DNA of 59,462 nucleotides from Myxococcota bacterium (GTDB taxonomy: Bacteria; Myxococcota_A; Polyangia; Polyangiales; Houyiibacteriaceae). Below the pieces are notes generated by a model. It made no database searches. It had not been told where the DNA came from and saw nothing but the letters and a program-made list of their open reading frames with translations. Made by a program: the position numbers and the translations under genes. Where the stretch lies: positions 1 to 59,462 of the forward strand of contig JANQQS010000116.1 in NCBI GenBank assembly GCA_028284955.1, written 5' to 3'. Of this stretch, positions 44,590-52,884 are shown in pieces. Each line of letters starts with the position of its first letter. Position 1 is the first letter of the stretch.

Positions 44590-45395
44590 CAGAAAGGCCT
44601 CACTTTAGAAAGGACGCGAGAAAGCCATCCTTGCCGCTGATTGTCACTAAGCGCGCCTCGCCCCGTGAACTCCACTTGCGCATCGGCCACCAGGCTCGAG
44701 CGAACCGAGTTGTCGGTTTCAATATCCGAAGGCCGGACGACGCCAGAGATGTAGACGTGAAGCTCTTCGTCGTTGATGAGAATCACCTTGGTCCCTTCCA
44801 CGAAGAGGTCGCCATTCGGGAGCGCACGTTTCACCCGCACCGCGACCGTGCCTGCGACCCGGCCTCCGCGAGACGTTTCTCCGTCGCCCGCGAAGCTATG
44901 GTCGCTCATCAGCTGAAGTAGAGACGAAGGGTTGATGTCGGGATGAGCCGACTGCAGCGCGGTCATGAATCCGAGTAGATTGGGAATCCCCGCCGTATGG
45001 TCGGCCTGGCGGTCGAGCGCGGTTCCTGCATCTCCGCTGGCGCGCGCGGTTTCGTCGATGCGCACTGTCACGATGTCGCCCACGCGACTGGCGCGAAAGT
45101 CTGAAAACAGCCCCTTGGTGGCATCTTGCCAGAGCGAACCTTCCGACACCGAGGAAGGCGCGCGTTCGTAGTCGCCCGGCCGATAGTTGCGCGCCCGTTC
45201 GGCCTTCGGCTGAATATGGCGCGGCGTGCACGCGGCGAGACATGCGACCGACGAAAGACAGAGTATCGAAAAGACATACGGTATCGGCAAGACACGCGGC
45301 ATCAGCGAACGAAACATCCGTCTGTTCTCGAGGCAGTGACTCGTAGGGCGACGATTCGTAGGGCAACGATTCGTAAGGCGGATCGCGGCGCTCAC
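44589..45395 (-). CDS. flgH: Flagellar L-ring lipoprotein FlgH
   Basis: A 268-residue FlgH. The lipobox is CLAACTP, followed by GSLWQDATKGLFSDFRASRVGDIVTVRIDETARASGDAGT, then LFVEGTKVILINDEELHVYISGVVRPSDI and SDNQRQGWLSRVLSKV, all family hallmarks. It forms the outer-membrane L ring. ATG 45395 overlaps flgA by 4 bp; ATG 45317 would give a more normal signal peptide. The extra N-terminal residues (RLTNRCPTNRRPT) come from a 15-bp array at about 45338-45380. Confidence 0.94.
   Translation of the reverse strand: MSAAIRLTNRCPTNRRPTSHCLENRRMFRSLMPRVLPIPYVFSILCLSSVACLAACTPRHIQPKAERARNYRPGDYERAPSSVSEGSLWQDATKGLFSDFRASRVGDIVTVRIDETARASGDAGTALDRQADHTAGIPNLLGFMTALQSAHPDINPSSLLQLMSDHSFAGDGETSRGGRVAGTVAVRVKRALPNGDLFVEGTKVILINDEELHVYISGVVRPSDIETDNSVRSSLVADAQVEFTGRGALSDNQRQGWLSRVLSKVRPF
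45338..45380. repeat. 15-bp minisatellite at the flgA/flgH junction
   Basis: Three units of the form GACGATTCGTAGGGC with small changes lie where flgH begins. In the flgH frame they encode Arg/Pro/Thr-Asn repeats ahead of the signal peptide. Confidence 0.75.
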
Positions 45396-46096
45396 TGAAT
45401 CACCTCGACCGTACGCCCATCAACCACCCGCGCGCGCAACGCAATGCCGGTATGACTGCGTACTCGAATCACGTCGCCCACGCGGCCAGGCTGTTGGGCT
45501 TCGCCAGACACGGCGGCTTTGACATTGCCCACCACCGCAACCACACGCACCCGCGCACCAGGAACGACCGCCGGAGGAGGACAAGAAAGCCTCGCCCGCA
45601 CGGGGAGCCGTCGTTCGACGCCGCCGACCCGCAACCGCAACATTCCGCTGGTCGCGACTCCTGAACCTCGAGGCCGACGCATATCCGCCGCAACCTGCAC
45701 GCGGCCCTGCGGCAGCGTGACCGCGCCGGGAACCCGCACGTCGTCTACCGTGCATGGAGCAAGCGCCTGCGCCACCGCAACGCGCGCCCGGGCGCGAATG
45801 GTGTCGCGATCGAGCTCCTGAGCGCCTCGCTCGACCACAGTGCGCCGGGGAATCGAAAGCCCGCGAACGCTATGCCCACCCTCTTTGAGCGCGGCCAACA
45901 CCTGGCTGCGCCGAACCACCACGCTATGCCCCGGAGGCGGGGCGCTGGCTACCTCGACGCGGCCAAGCGGCGCGCCCTCCAGCGCAGGAATGATTTCGTG
46001 AAGCAGAATACGATCGCGCGTTTGTTCTAAAGACGCATCGGCATCGACCGAAGCAGGAAACAAAACAAACCACAACATCGCGAACAACAACCGCAT
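45392..46096 (-). CDS. flgA: Flagellar P-ring assembly chaperone FlgA
   Basis: A 234-residue FlgA with signal peptide MRLLFAMLWFVLFPASVDA and a C-terminal SAF-like domain ending GRVGDVIRVRSHTGIALRARVVDGRTVEV, as in the family. FlgA helps FlgI build the P ring in the periplasm. ATG 46096 gives a family-like length; the frame is open to 46234, but a sigma-54-like promoter at 46168-46184 falls inside that extension. It is the first gene of the operon. Confidence 0.88.
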   Translation of the reverse strand: MRLLFAMLWFVLFPASVDADASLEQTRDRILLHEIIPALEGAPLGRVEVASAPPPGHSVVVRRSQVLAALKEGGHSVRGLSIPRRTVVERGAQELDRDTIRARARVAVAQALAPCTVDDVRVPGAVTLPQGRVQVAADMRRPRGSGVATSGMLRLRVGGVERRLPVRARLSCPPPAVVPGARVRVVAVVGNVKAAVSGEAQQPGRVGDVIRVRSHTGIALRARVVDGRTVEVIQ

Positions 46097-46167
46097 CGCG
46101 AACGGCAGCCGCGGCAAACGTGTAGGTCGGAACGAGTCAAAGGAACCACGCATACTCGCGCTCAGAA

Positions 46168-46184
46168 GAGCACGGACCGTGCCA
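46168..46184 (-). promoter_or_regulatory. Candidate sigma-54 promoter of the flagellar operon
   Basis: Read on the - strand, CTGGCACGGTCCGTGCT matches the -24/-12 consensus TGGCAC-N5-TTGC except for one base (GTGC for TTGC). It lies about 70 bp upstream of flgA ATG 46096. Sigma-54 control of hook and basal-body genes is common. The same bases form a small palindrome GCACGG/CCGTGC, so chance is possible. Confidence 0.45.
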
Positions 46185-46312
46185 GCGGTTTTTTCGCGTG
46201 TTTTCCCCGATACGACCGCCAATACGTCAAACAACCGTCGCGTTTCCGTGAAGCAGGGACAAAATCGTGGCGGCAGCCCGCAGCCCTAGGAGGCTGGCAG
46301 TACAACGAGTCC

Positions 46313-46496
46313 GGCCCGGGGAGCGCGCCTTTGCCTGTGGGGACGAGGGGCTTGCAGATGCGGCGCCGTCTCAAGACTGAATGCCAGATCCCCGCGCCGC
46401 GCAAGCCCCTCTCGGCGCTCGTGCCAACCGGGGTTCCGGCCTATTGGCCGGTTGGCACGAGCGACGCCCCACAGGCAAAGGCGCGCTCCCCGGGCC
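46313..46496. repeat. 184-bp nested palindromic element with perfect 30-bp terminal inverted repeats
   Basis: Positions 46313-46342 and 46467-46496 are exact reverse complements over 30 bp. Inside are two more perfect stems: GAGGGGCTTGC (46345) with GCAAGCCCCTC (46401), and CTCGTGCCAACCGG (46418) with its complement at 46448-46461. No protein is encoded. It stands between flgA and the RES gene, and its right end touches the RES stop codon. No target-site duplication is evident. It could be a miniature mobile element, a structured RNA or a strong terminator. The rest of the 46097-46495 gap holds only the promoter candidate. Confidence 0.85.
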
Positions 46497-47791
46497 TACT
46501 GGGATGTGGTTTGAGTTTCAAACTCGTAGTCGACTCCGCGCACTCGCCTATGTTCGATGGCGGAAGTATTCATGTTTACCGAGTGATCACTGAACAGAGC
46601 AAGGTTCCAACACTCGTTGGCTGATTTTTGCGATGATTCGTACGCGACACCATCGATGCCTTCGCTCGCCAAAAGCCACTGACAAATAAACTGACTTAGC
46701 AGGTATTCACCCGGCGCACTGATGTTGTCACACGGACGGGCGAAATGCTGCCCAATGTGTTCTCTAAACGCATTGTGGTCGTTTACATACTTATAAAACC
46801 GGTTGAACTCCTCGTCCGTCGCACAAAACGGGATCAGAGGGTCGATTGAACGCCTGAAATCTGCGACAAATACGTCCCGGCGAAGCTCGAACGTGGCGAT
46901 AACGACTTCGTTGCCCACACACGGGCGGACCTCAGCGGCGGCGACCTCGGGCGTCGACGCTAGGTAGAGAAAAGGCTGTCCGGAGACATTCGCTCGCTGT
47001 GCCCTTACGTGTTTGGGTGGTGGTGCGCTCATATGTTCCCGCTTAATTTGGGATCGCTCGAGATCAGCCGCTTCAGGGAACGGAACGATACGCGCTCTGT
47101 AGAAGCTCTGGCCTTTGGGCAGGCGAAGTCTGACATTTGCTATCGATTGTCGAATTCGAATGCAAGCGTTTCGTACGGTCTTGTCCGACTTGTCGTTCAG
47201 TAGTTTGGCAAACGTCGTCGAATGCCCACGTCTGTCGACAAGACTCCGGAGTAGTTCGATCGCGTCGGGCAACGAAAGGAGGTGAGGTGCGACAGCCCAA
47301 ACCTCCTCTCGATCGAAATGCTCAAACATACCGTCATCGTTCTGTGTCCAATCCTCTGAACGACGTGACCATTCTGGGTCCAAATAGCCTGGGCCGTCTT
47401 CGAAGAAGTCGTCAGGATGCATTGGATACGGCGAGCTCGCGTCATCAATAAAGCTTCCCAGAAGGGCATCGTTAGAGCCGCCGTCGAAAAAAATTGGACC
47501 GAAATCTTCCTCAATCAAATGGGTCAAGTAGCTCGACTCCGCTTGCTTCAGAAAATCGAGCGGTAGTTCCATTTCGTTGGTCGGCACGTACTCGTGGTTG
47601 ATCAATCTTTGAAAGACATCGCGCAGCTCCTTCGCAGCGAGATAGTAGCCACCGGTCGATTCACAGTGACAGCAGGTGATCCCAGGTCGCTCGGCACCTC
47701 GTTGGCGTACGATTGCTCCAAGGTTCGCTGCTTCTTCAGAAAAACACTTGCTGCAACACTCTGATTCGTTTGAGTACCCGCGGGAGCCCAT
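46496..47791 (-). CDS. RES-domain toxin with N-terminal zinc-ribbon/HEPN-type domain
   Basis: A 431-residue protein. The N-terminus has Cys pairs (ECCSKC and ITCCHC) like the HEPN/RES N-terminal domain, then an acidic helical region. The C-terminal RES domain shows QSFYRARI, QPFLYLASTPEVAAAEVRP, YLLSQFICQWLLASEGIDGVAYESS and NLALF, the Arg-Glu-Ser pattern of this family. Characterised RES toxins degrade NAD+. A dedicated antitoxin is not obvious; the unknown genes upstream are candidates. ATG 47791 removes an unconserved 17-residue extension. The stretch 46.5-48.6 kb looks less GC-rich than its surroundings, suggesting recent arrival. Confidence 0.8.
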   Translation of the reverse strand: MGSRGYSNESECCSKCFSEEAANLGAIVRQRGAERPGITCCHCESTGGYYLAAKELRDVFQRLINHEYVPTNEMELPLDFLKQAESSYLTHLIEEDFGPIFFDGGSNDALLGSFIDDASSPYPMHPDDFFEDGPGYLDPEWSRRSEDWTQNDDGMFEHFDREEVWAVAPHLLSLPDAIELLRSLVDRRGHSTTFAKLLNDKSDKTVRNACIRIRQSIANVRLRLPKGQSFYRARIVPFPEAADLERSQIKREHMSAPPPKHVRAQRANVSGQPFLYLASTPEVAAAEVRPCVGNEVVIATFELRRDVFVADFRRSIDPLIPFCATDEEFNRFYKYVNDHNAFREHIGQHFARPCDNISAPGEYLLSQFICQWLLASEGIDGVAYESSQKSANECWNLALFSDHSVNMNTSAIEHRRVRGVDYEFETQTTSQ

Positions 47792-48135
47792 TTGCGTAAC
47801 GCTACTATAGTTTCCAGATCTGCAGCATGGAAGACTCGACAACGTCTCCCCGCTTCATTCAACACACTGTCTCTTACATTGACGCGACCGCCAGGCTCAC
47901 GTTTCGGGGGGATTTCGAAAATCGCAAGTTGCCCTCCGTTCCCACACGAGATCAAAGATGCCTCTCCGGAGGTACCGAGAAGGGTGGACCTAGCGCGAGG
48001 CTCTGAAACAAACGCAGCAAAGTGAAGTGCATCTTTTAACTTAGCTTGTGAAGCGGCACCTGAACGACTGCGGCGAAGAGTTTTGATTCGATGAGTCCAC
48101 GCTATCCAAGTTCCCTGTGATTTCTGCGCGACCAT
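47602..48135 (-). CDS. Uncertain ORF overlapping the RES gene
   Basis: A 177-codon open frame beginning at ATG 48135. The first 115 residues look protein-like (FAAFVSEPRARSTLLG, GNGGQLAIFEIPPKREPGG), but the last 60 run through the start of the RES gene in another frame. It may be a real gene that ends in a frameshift, or not a gene. It fills the space between the RES gene and the upstream unknown gene, where an antitoxin would be expected. Confidence 0.3.
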   Translation of the reverse strand: MVAQKSQGTWIAWTHRIKTLRRSRSGAASQAKLKDALHFAAFVSEPRARSTLLGTSGEASLISCGNGGQLAIFEIPPKREPGGRVNVRDSVLNEAGRRCRVFHAADLETIVALRKWAPAGTQTNQSVAASVFLKKQRTLEQSYANEVPSDLGSPAVTVNRPVATISLRRSCAMSFKD

Positions 48136-48156
48136 TTGGGGGCTGTGACAACGGGT

Positions 48157-48567
48157 TCATTTTTGGTTCGTATTGTCGATCCCTTCGTGATTTTGTGCAG
48201 CGGTATTCGCGGGGTATTCGGCGAGCTTGGTTTGGAGATTGCGCACCACTAGACAGTGCCAACCACGCCGACACGCGAGTCTTTTGGCCACAAGTGGCGC
48301 GAAGGAGCTCATCACCTCTTCTTGAAGAACGCGATTGTCGTCTGCGTAGCCAGTGAGCGATACCTGAACCCCAAATCGAGACAATGGTAGCTCCGCATCG
48401 TCTTCCAAATCGGGTTTGGCGATCAACGCTATGTGAACACCTCCCAGCGTACCCTTCCACAAGCCTCGTTCCTCTGACTCGAGAACTATGCCTTCGTTTG
48501 CAAGGTCAACGAGAACATCGTTCGCAGACCGCGCGCCGTCTATAAGAATGCTGATGTTCAGAGCCAT
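48157..48567 (-). CDS. Hypothetical protein upstream of the RES toxin
   Basis: A 136-residue protein of alternating strands and helices (LNISILIDGARSANDVLVDLANEGI, GGVHIALIAKPDLEDDAELPLSRFGVQVSL) with a hydrophilic Asn/Gln-rich end. No family recognised. ATG 48567 is chosen over 48582 on the basis of a hydrophobic N-terminal strand. Same strand and similar composition as the RES gene suggest a common origin. Confidence 0.5.
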   Translation of the reverse strand: MALNISILIDGARSANDVLVDLANEGIVLESEERGLWKGTLGGVHIALIAKPDLEDDAELPLSRFGVQVSLTGYADDNRVLQEEVMSSFAPLVAKRLACRRGWHCLVVRNLQTKLAEYPANTAAQNHEGIDNTNQK

Positions 48568-48632
48568 ACGCCGATCTTTCAAACCCGCGAGTAACGTACT
48601 GCGTTAATCATGTGTTTGCTTACACCGTCTAA

Positions 48633-48780
48633 GTGATTCGGAGTTTTCGCGACAAAGCGACGGCGTCTCTCTCTCACGGTAAGAATAGTAAAGAGGCTCG
48701 TGCGACACCGAAGGCGGTTTGGCGAATTTCGCAGCGCAAGCTTGACGCTTCGCGGCGATCTGGCGATCTAGGATCGACAG
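48633..48780 (+). pseudogene. higB toxin remnant
   Basis: From GTG 48633 the frame reads (M)IRSFRDKATASLSHGKNSKE, then PKAVWRISQRKLDASRRSGDL, which matches the start of HigB-type (RelE superfamily) toxins (IRSFRDKGTEDIF..., LWRVARRKLD). The C-terminal half with the catalytic residues is missing: the sequence runs directly into the higA start at 48785. A deletion within the toxin gene is the simplest explanation. Confidence 0.7.
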
Positions 48781-48784
48781 CCAG

Positions 48785-48990
48785 ATGATTCCAAAGAACC
48801 GACCTCCAACCTCGCCGGGCGACATGCTGCTGGAAGAGTTTTTGAAGCCACGCGAAATGACTCAGAAGGAGCTGGCTGAGAAGATGGGTCCAGCGTGCAG
48901 AGTGTGAATCTGATCATCAAGGGCAAGCGCGGAGTGACCGTGGATACAGCGATTTTGCTGAGCCGAGTATTTCGGAACTCACGACAGTGA
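48785..48990 (+). pseudogene. higA antitoxin remnant (frameshifted)
   Basis: ATG 48785 begins IPKNRPPTSPGDMLLEEFL and EMTQKELAEKMG, the HigA/VapI HTH pattern. A one-base loss near 48890 brings an early stop; the next frame continues SVNLIIKGKRGVTVDTAILL, the recognition helix region, and ends at TGA 48988-48990. Together with the truncated higB it forms a dead toxin-antitoxin locus. Confidence 0.8.
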
Positions 48991-49170
48991 AGACGCCGTG
49001 AGCAGTCGCTCAACCTAGCGGTTGGCACCGAACGGCTACTGTCGCTCGAGATCTTGCGACAACGTTTCGACATCAGCCTCCTGCCGCGCGCGGCTGCCTA
49101 CATACCCTGCTAACGCGGCCCGAGCTCGCTGTCCTTGCGCTGCCGCGCTCGACAGCGCAGGCTCGTGGCC

Positions 49171-51630
49171 ATGGCGAGTGACCGGATGGACGAGGTGAGC
49201 GCGGCAAAGCCACAGGTCACCACCGAAGCGCTCTGCGCCCACCCACAGCTCGCGGCGCTCATGCCGCTGCTCTACATTGTCTGGGCCGACGGTGAACTAC
49301 AGCAAGAAGAACGAGAGGCTCTGCTGCGCGGCCCGGCACAACACCTGGGTGAATCCGAGAAAAGCACGCTGCAGAGCTGGCTCGATCCAGCGGCACCACC
49401 GAGCGCTACCGAAATGCTGCGCCTCTACGAGCACATCTGTGCGGCATCGGCTCGCTTGGGTGCGGCGACCCGCGCGTCGCTGGTCGACCTCGGGCTCGAT
49501 CTCTTGCGCGCGAACTCCGCGGGCACAGGTGACGCCGAGGCCACCGGTCGGGCGTTGGCGGAAGTGGAAGATGCTCTCGGCCTACACGGCGCCGACCTGG
49601 CGCGGCGTCTGTTCCGACCACGACCGCCGGTGCTAACGCACTTTGCCGAAGCGCCCCCGCCGTTTGCCATCGCTGACCTCACTGAAGTTCTCGATGGCCC
49701 GTACCGACAAGACTGGCAGTGGGTACGAGAGCAACTGCAGCGTGGCTGCTTCCGCTACCGGTACGACCTCGGCAAGGAACGCTATCGCGAGCAGGTCAAA
49801 GAATGGCTGCTCGAGCTTGCCCAGGCAGGCGTCGGCCAACTCAGCCTGCCCACGCAGTATGGCGGCACCGGTCGAGTCGACCGCTTCATCAAAGTCTTTG
49901 AAGCCCTAGGGATGTTCGACCTCAGCTTGGTGGTCAAAGTAGGGGTGCAGTTCGGCCTCTTCGGTGGTGCTATCGCGAACCTGGGCACCAGTTCGCACCA
50001 TCAACGCTACCTAGCCGCCATCGGCCGCGCCGAGCTGCTGGGGGGCTTCGCCATGACCGAGCTTGGTCATGGCTCGAATGTGCGCGAGCTCGAAACGGTG
50101 GCCCGCTACGACGCCGAACGTGCTTTCTTTGTGCTGCACTCACCCAGCGTCTCCGCTCGCAAGGAGTGGATCGGCAATGCCGCCGTGCACGGCCGCATGA
50201 TGGTGGTCTTCGCGCAGCTCGAAACGCTCGGTGTCAACCATGGCGTGCATGCCTTTGTCGTCCCGGTGCGTGACGAGGAAGGACGACTACTACCCGGGGT
50301 TTACATTGAAGACTGCGGTCACAAAATGGGACTCAACGGCGTCGACAACGGCCGCATTCGTTTTGACCACGTGGAGGTGCCTCGCGAAAATCTTCTCGAT
50401 CGCTACGCGAGCGTTGAGGTCAGCGGACGCTACAGCAGTCCGATCGCTGACCCCGGCAAACGATTTTTTACGATGCTCGGCACCTTGGTGGCGGGCCGAA
50501 TCTCCGTGGCGTCAGCGGCGGTAACGGCGTCAAAAAGCGCGCTTGCCATCGCCGTTCGCTATGGGGCCTTGCGCCGACAGTTCGGCCCAGCCGGCGGCGA
50601 CGAACGCTGCGTCCTCGACTATCTGAGCCACCAGCAGCGCCTGCTGCCCCAGCTTGCCACCACCTATGCCCTGCACTTTGCGGTGCAAGAGCTGCAGCAA
50701 GACTACCGCAAGCATTTGGAGCAGTCTGCCGTTGCATTGCCGGAAACCACTGCATTGTCAGAGGCCGACGCACGTACGCACACGCAACGGAGCAAGCGCC
50801 TCGAAGCCCATGCCGCCGGCCTCAAAGCGCTCGCCTCCTGGCACGCGATCGCCGCCGCCCAAGCTAGTCGCGAATGCTGCGGCGGCATGGGCTTTCTGAC
50901 CATCAACCGCATCTGCCAAATCCGCAAAGACATCGACGTCTTTGCCACCTTTGAAGGGGACAACACGGTGCTGCTCCAGCTGCTCGCCAAAAGCTTGCTG
51001 ACCGATTACGCCGAGGAGTTTCAAAGTGATCTTGTCGGCACCTTGCTGCGCGAGCTCGGACGGAGCGCAGTGGCCAACTTAAACGAAGCCAATCCGATCA
51101 ACGCCCGCCGCATTGATTCGGAACACTTGCGCGACCTTGACTTTCACCGCGCCGCCTTACGCTTTCGGGCCGAACATCTCTGTCAGAGCGCAGCTCGGCG
51201 CCTCAAAAAACGTCTCGATGACAAAATCGAGCCTTTTGTCGCGTTCAATGAAGTGCAAGACCATCTGCTAGCCTTAGCCACTGCGCACATGGAGTGCGCG
51301 ATCTATGGTGCCTTCCACGACGCGGTGAACGCGCTCGCAGAGCAAGCAAAAGTGGCGCCCGCATTGGTGCACAACTTCCGTACCTTGTGCGCTTTGCATG
51401 GGGTGGCGCGGCTGTATACGAGACGCGCTTGGTTCCTGGAAAACGGCTATATCGAAAGCCGCAAAGCCCGCGCCTTGCGCAAGGAGCTGGCCAGCCTGTG
51501 CACAGAGCTACGGCCGTTGGCCGTTGCCCTCGTCGACGCCTTCGGGATCCCCGAGCAGGCCTTGGCCGCTCCCATCGCTTTTGAAAACTATCCCGACGGC
51601 CTTTCCTCACTTCCAGCGCAGAGCGTTTAG
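49171..51630 (+). CDS. Acyl-CoA oxidase/dehydrogenase with N-terminal TerB-like domain
   Basis: An 819-residue protein. Residues about 20-135 resemble a TerB-type helical domain (AALMPLLYIVWADGELQQEEREALL). From about 160 it is an acyl-CoA oxidase: GGFAMTELGHGSNVRELET (flavin site), RKEWIGNAAVHGRMMVVFAQL, GVYIEDCGHKMGLNGVDNG, and the catalytic Glu in FATFEGDNTVLLQLLA. It would open fatty-acid beta-oxidation using FAD. The long C-terminal domain fits peroxisomal-type oxidases. ATG 49171 is preferred over 49135. The 180 bp upstream hold no clear gene. Confidence 0.85.
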   Translation: MASDRMDEVSAAKPQVTTEALCAHPQLAALMPLLYIVWADGELQQEEREALLRGPAQHLGESEKSTLQSWLDPAAPPSATEMLRLYEHICAASARLGAATRASLVDLGLDLLRANSAGTGDAEATGRALAEVEDALGLHGADLARRLFRPRPPVLTHFAEAPPPFAIADLTEVLDGPYRQDWQWVREQLQRGCFRYRYDLGKERYREQVKEWLLELAQAGVGQLSLPTQYGGTGRVDRFIKVFEALGMFDLSLVVKVGVQFGLFGGAIANLGTSSHHQRYLAAIGRAELLGGFAMTELGHGSNVRELETVARYDAERAFFVLHSPSVSARKEWIGNAAVHGRMMVVFAQLETLGVNHGVHAFVVPVRDEEGRLLPGVYIEDCGHKMGLNGVDNGRIRFDHVEVPRENLLDRYASVEVSGRYSSPIADPGKRFFTMLGTLVAGRISVASAAVTASKSALAIAVRYGALRRQFGPAGGDERCVLDYLSHQQRLLPQLATTYALHFAVQELQQDYRKHLEQSAVALPETTALSEADARTHTQRSKRLEAHAAGLKALASWHAIAAAQASRECCGGMGFLTINRICQIRKDIDVFATFEGDNTVLLQLLAKSLLTDYAEEFQSDLVGTLLRELGRSAVANLNEANPINARRIDSEHLRDLDFHRAALRFRAEHLCQSAARRLKKRLDDKIEPFVAFNEVQDHLLALATAHMECAIYGAFHDAVNALAEQAKVAPALVHNFRTLCALHGVARLYTRRAWFLENGYIESRKARALRKELASLCTELRPLAVALVDAFGIPEQALAAPIAFENYPDGLSSLPAQSV

Positions 51631-51734
51631 GCTTAGGCAATTGGTGGCCCGGACAGTACGGCAGGGGCGGCTAAGCTTCTCTTCAGACGCCCTGGCCTTC
51701 TTACCATCGGCGACACGCACCGTGCTACCAAGTA

Positions 51735-51866
51735 CTTGAAATCATGGAGCGCTCCAGAAAAACGCAAAAGTTGGACAAAGACTCCGCGAACGTGTTGCGC
51801 GACTGACTCGAGCAGTCGCTCAGAATCAAACTTTTGCACTTTTCTGAGCAACCCAACGATTTCAAG
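51735..51866. repeat. 132-bp imperfect inverted repeat with inner hairpin
   Basis: Arms of 41 bp (51735-51775 and 51826-51866) align without gaps: nine outer bases CTTGAAATC are identical and the inner 21 match at 18. A further stem GCGACTG/CAGTCGC sits in the loop. It separates the convergent acyl-CoA oxidase and AbiEii-like genes and could act as a bidirectional terminator. Nothing else is seen in 51631-51903. Confidence 0.7.
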
Positions 51867-51903
51867 AGCTTGGACCCGCGGTGCGTGTCACCGAGATGAA
51901 TGC

Positions 51904-52884
51904 TCACTCGGCACCTGGGTCAAGCCCGTGGTGCTTGCGAATGTTTTGGGCCTTCCAAAGGAGCCCAGGGTGGGAACGGATGATGACTTGAAGCGTTTCG
52001 TCATCGGTCAATAACTCGGGTTCGATTTCGCCGTGGCCATTCAAGCGGTCGAGGAACTCGCGTTCGTGTGGTTCGGAAGGCAGCACGATGGAGAGCATAT
52101 CCCTGCATTCGGTGAGCAGGCGGCGCGTCCACGAATCGATGTCTGTTCGTGTCGGCGCAACGTCGCCTCGAAGCATCGGAACGAGTTGCTGGTCCACCTC
52201 CCCGGATTCTGCGTTCACGTCATCAAGGGAAACGTTCCGCCAGTCGCGCCGATTGATGCCGCCGTAGACAACGAATCCCGTTCGCAGGCGTGCACGGTCC
52301 ATTCCTCCACGCTGCAAGAGTCGGTGTGCATCGAATAAATCCCGACTCGCGTTGCGGGCAAAGAGTGCAGCCAGTTTGCCAACGGCCAGCTCATGAAGAT
52401 CAAGAATGGGGACTTGCTTCGCGGAGAACGAGCCCACGGTTTTGGAATCCGCCAACTTGGGCGGCCACAGCGGTGTCCGCAACATGAAGTTCAGGTCGAT
52501 CTCCAGCGCGGCGGAACGCCCCGACGTAGTCGTATACGAGAGCCGCCATTTGCCGCCCGCATGGTCGGTGGGCAACCGTTTGATCTGCAGCCCCAAACGG
52601 CCACAAACAGCTTGTAGCGCCTGTTCAACTTGTGGGCGCTCCTTGAGCATCGCGTCACGATCGGCTGCGCCGATGTAGTTGAGGTCGATATCCACGGAAA
52701 GGCGCGGAACATCAAAGACGAAAAGGTTGAGCGCAGTTCCACCTTTGAGAGCGACACGCGACTTGAGAAATGGGTGGCTTCGTAGTGACTCCAACAGCTC
52801 GGTCAGGCGAATGACCTTCTCGAGGCGATCCTTTTGAAAACCCGATTTGACGGCCTCACGCACCAGTTCTCGCTCTGTTAGCAC
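51904..52884 (-). CDS. AbiEii-like nucleotidyltransferase toxin, module 1
   Basis: A 326-residue protein of the AbiEii/AbiGii family. The nucleotidyltransferase motif ALKGGTALNL is followed by VDIDLNYIG (metal Asp pair), then a conserved EIDLNFM strand, and DLHELAVGKLAALFARNASRDLFDAH typical of the family. Such toxins add nucleotides to tRNA or other targets in type IV/II-like systems and abort phage infection. The GTG at 52884 overlaps the TAG of the antitoxin gene (TAGTG), coupling them; an ATG at 52902 is possible. Confidence 0.88.
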   Translation of the reverse strand: MLTERELVREAVKSGFQKDRLEKVIRLTELLESLRSHPFLKSRVALKGGTALNLFVFDVPRLSVDIDLNYIGAADRDAMLKERPQVEQALQAVCGRLGLQIKRLPTDHAGGKWRLSYTTTSGRSAALEIDLNFMLRTPLWPPKLADSKTVGSFSAKQVPILDLHELAVGKLAALFARNASRDLFDAHRLLQRGGMDRARLRTGFVVYGGINRRDWRNVSLDDVNAESGEVDQQLVPMLRGDVAPTRTDIDSWTRRLLTECRDMLSIVLPSEPHEREFLDRLNGHGEIEPELLTDDETLQVIIRSHPGLLWKAQNIRKHHGLDPGAE

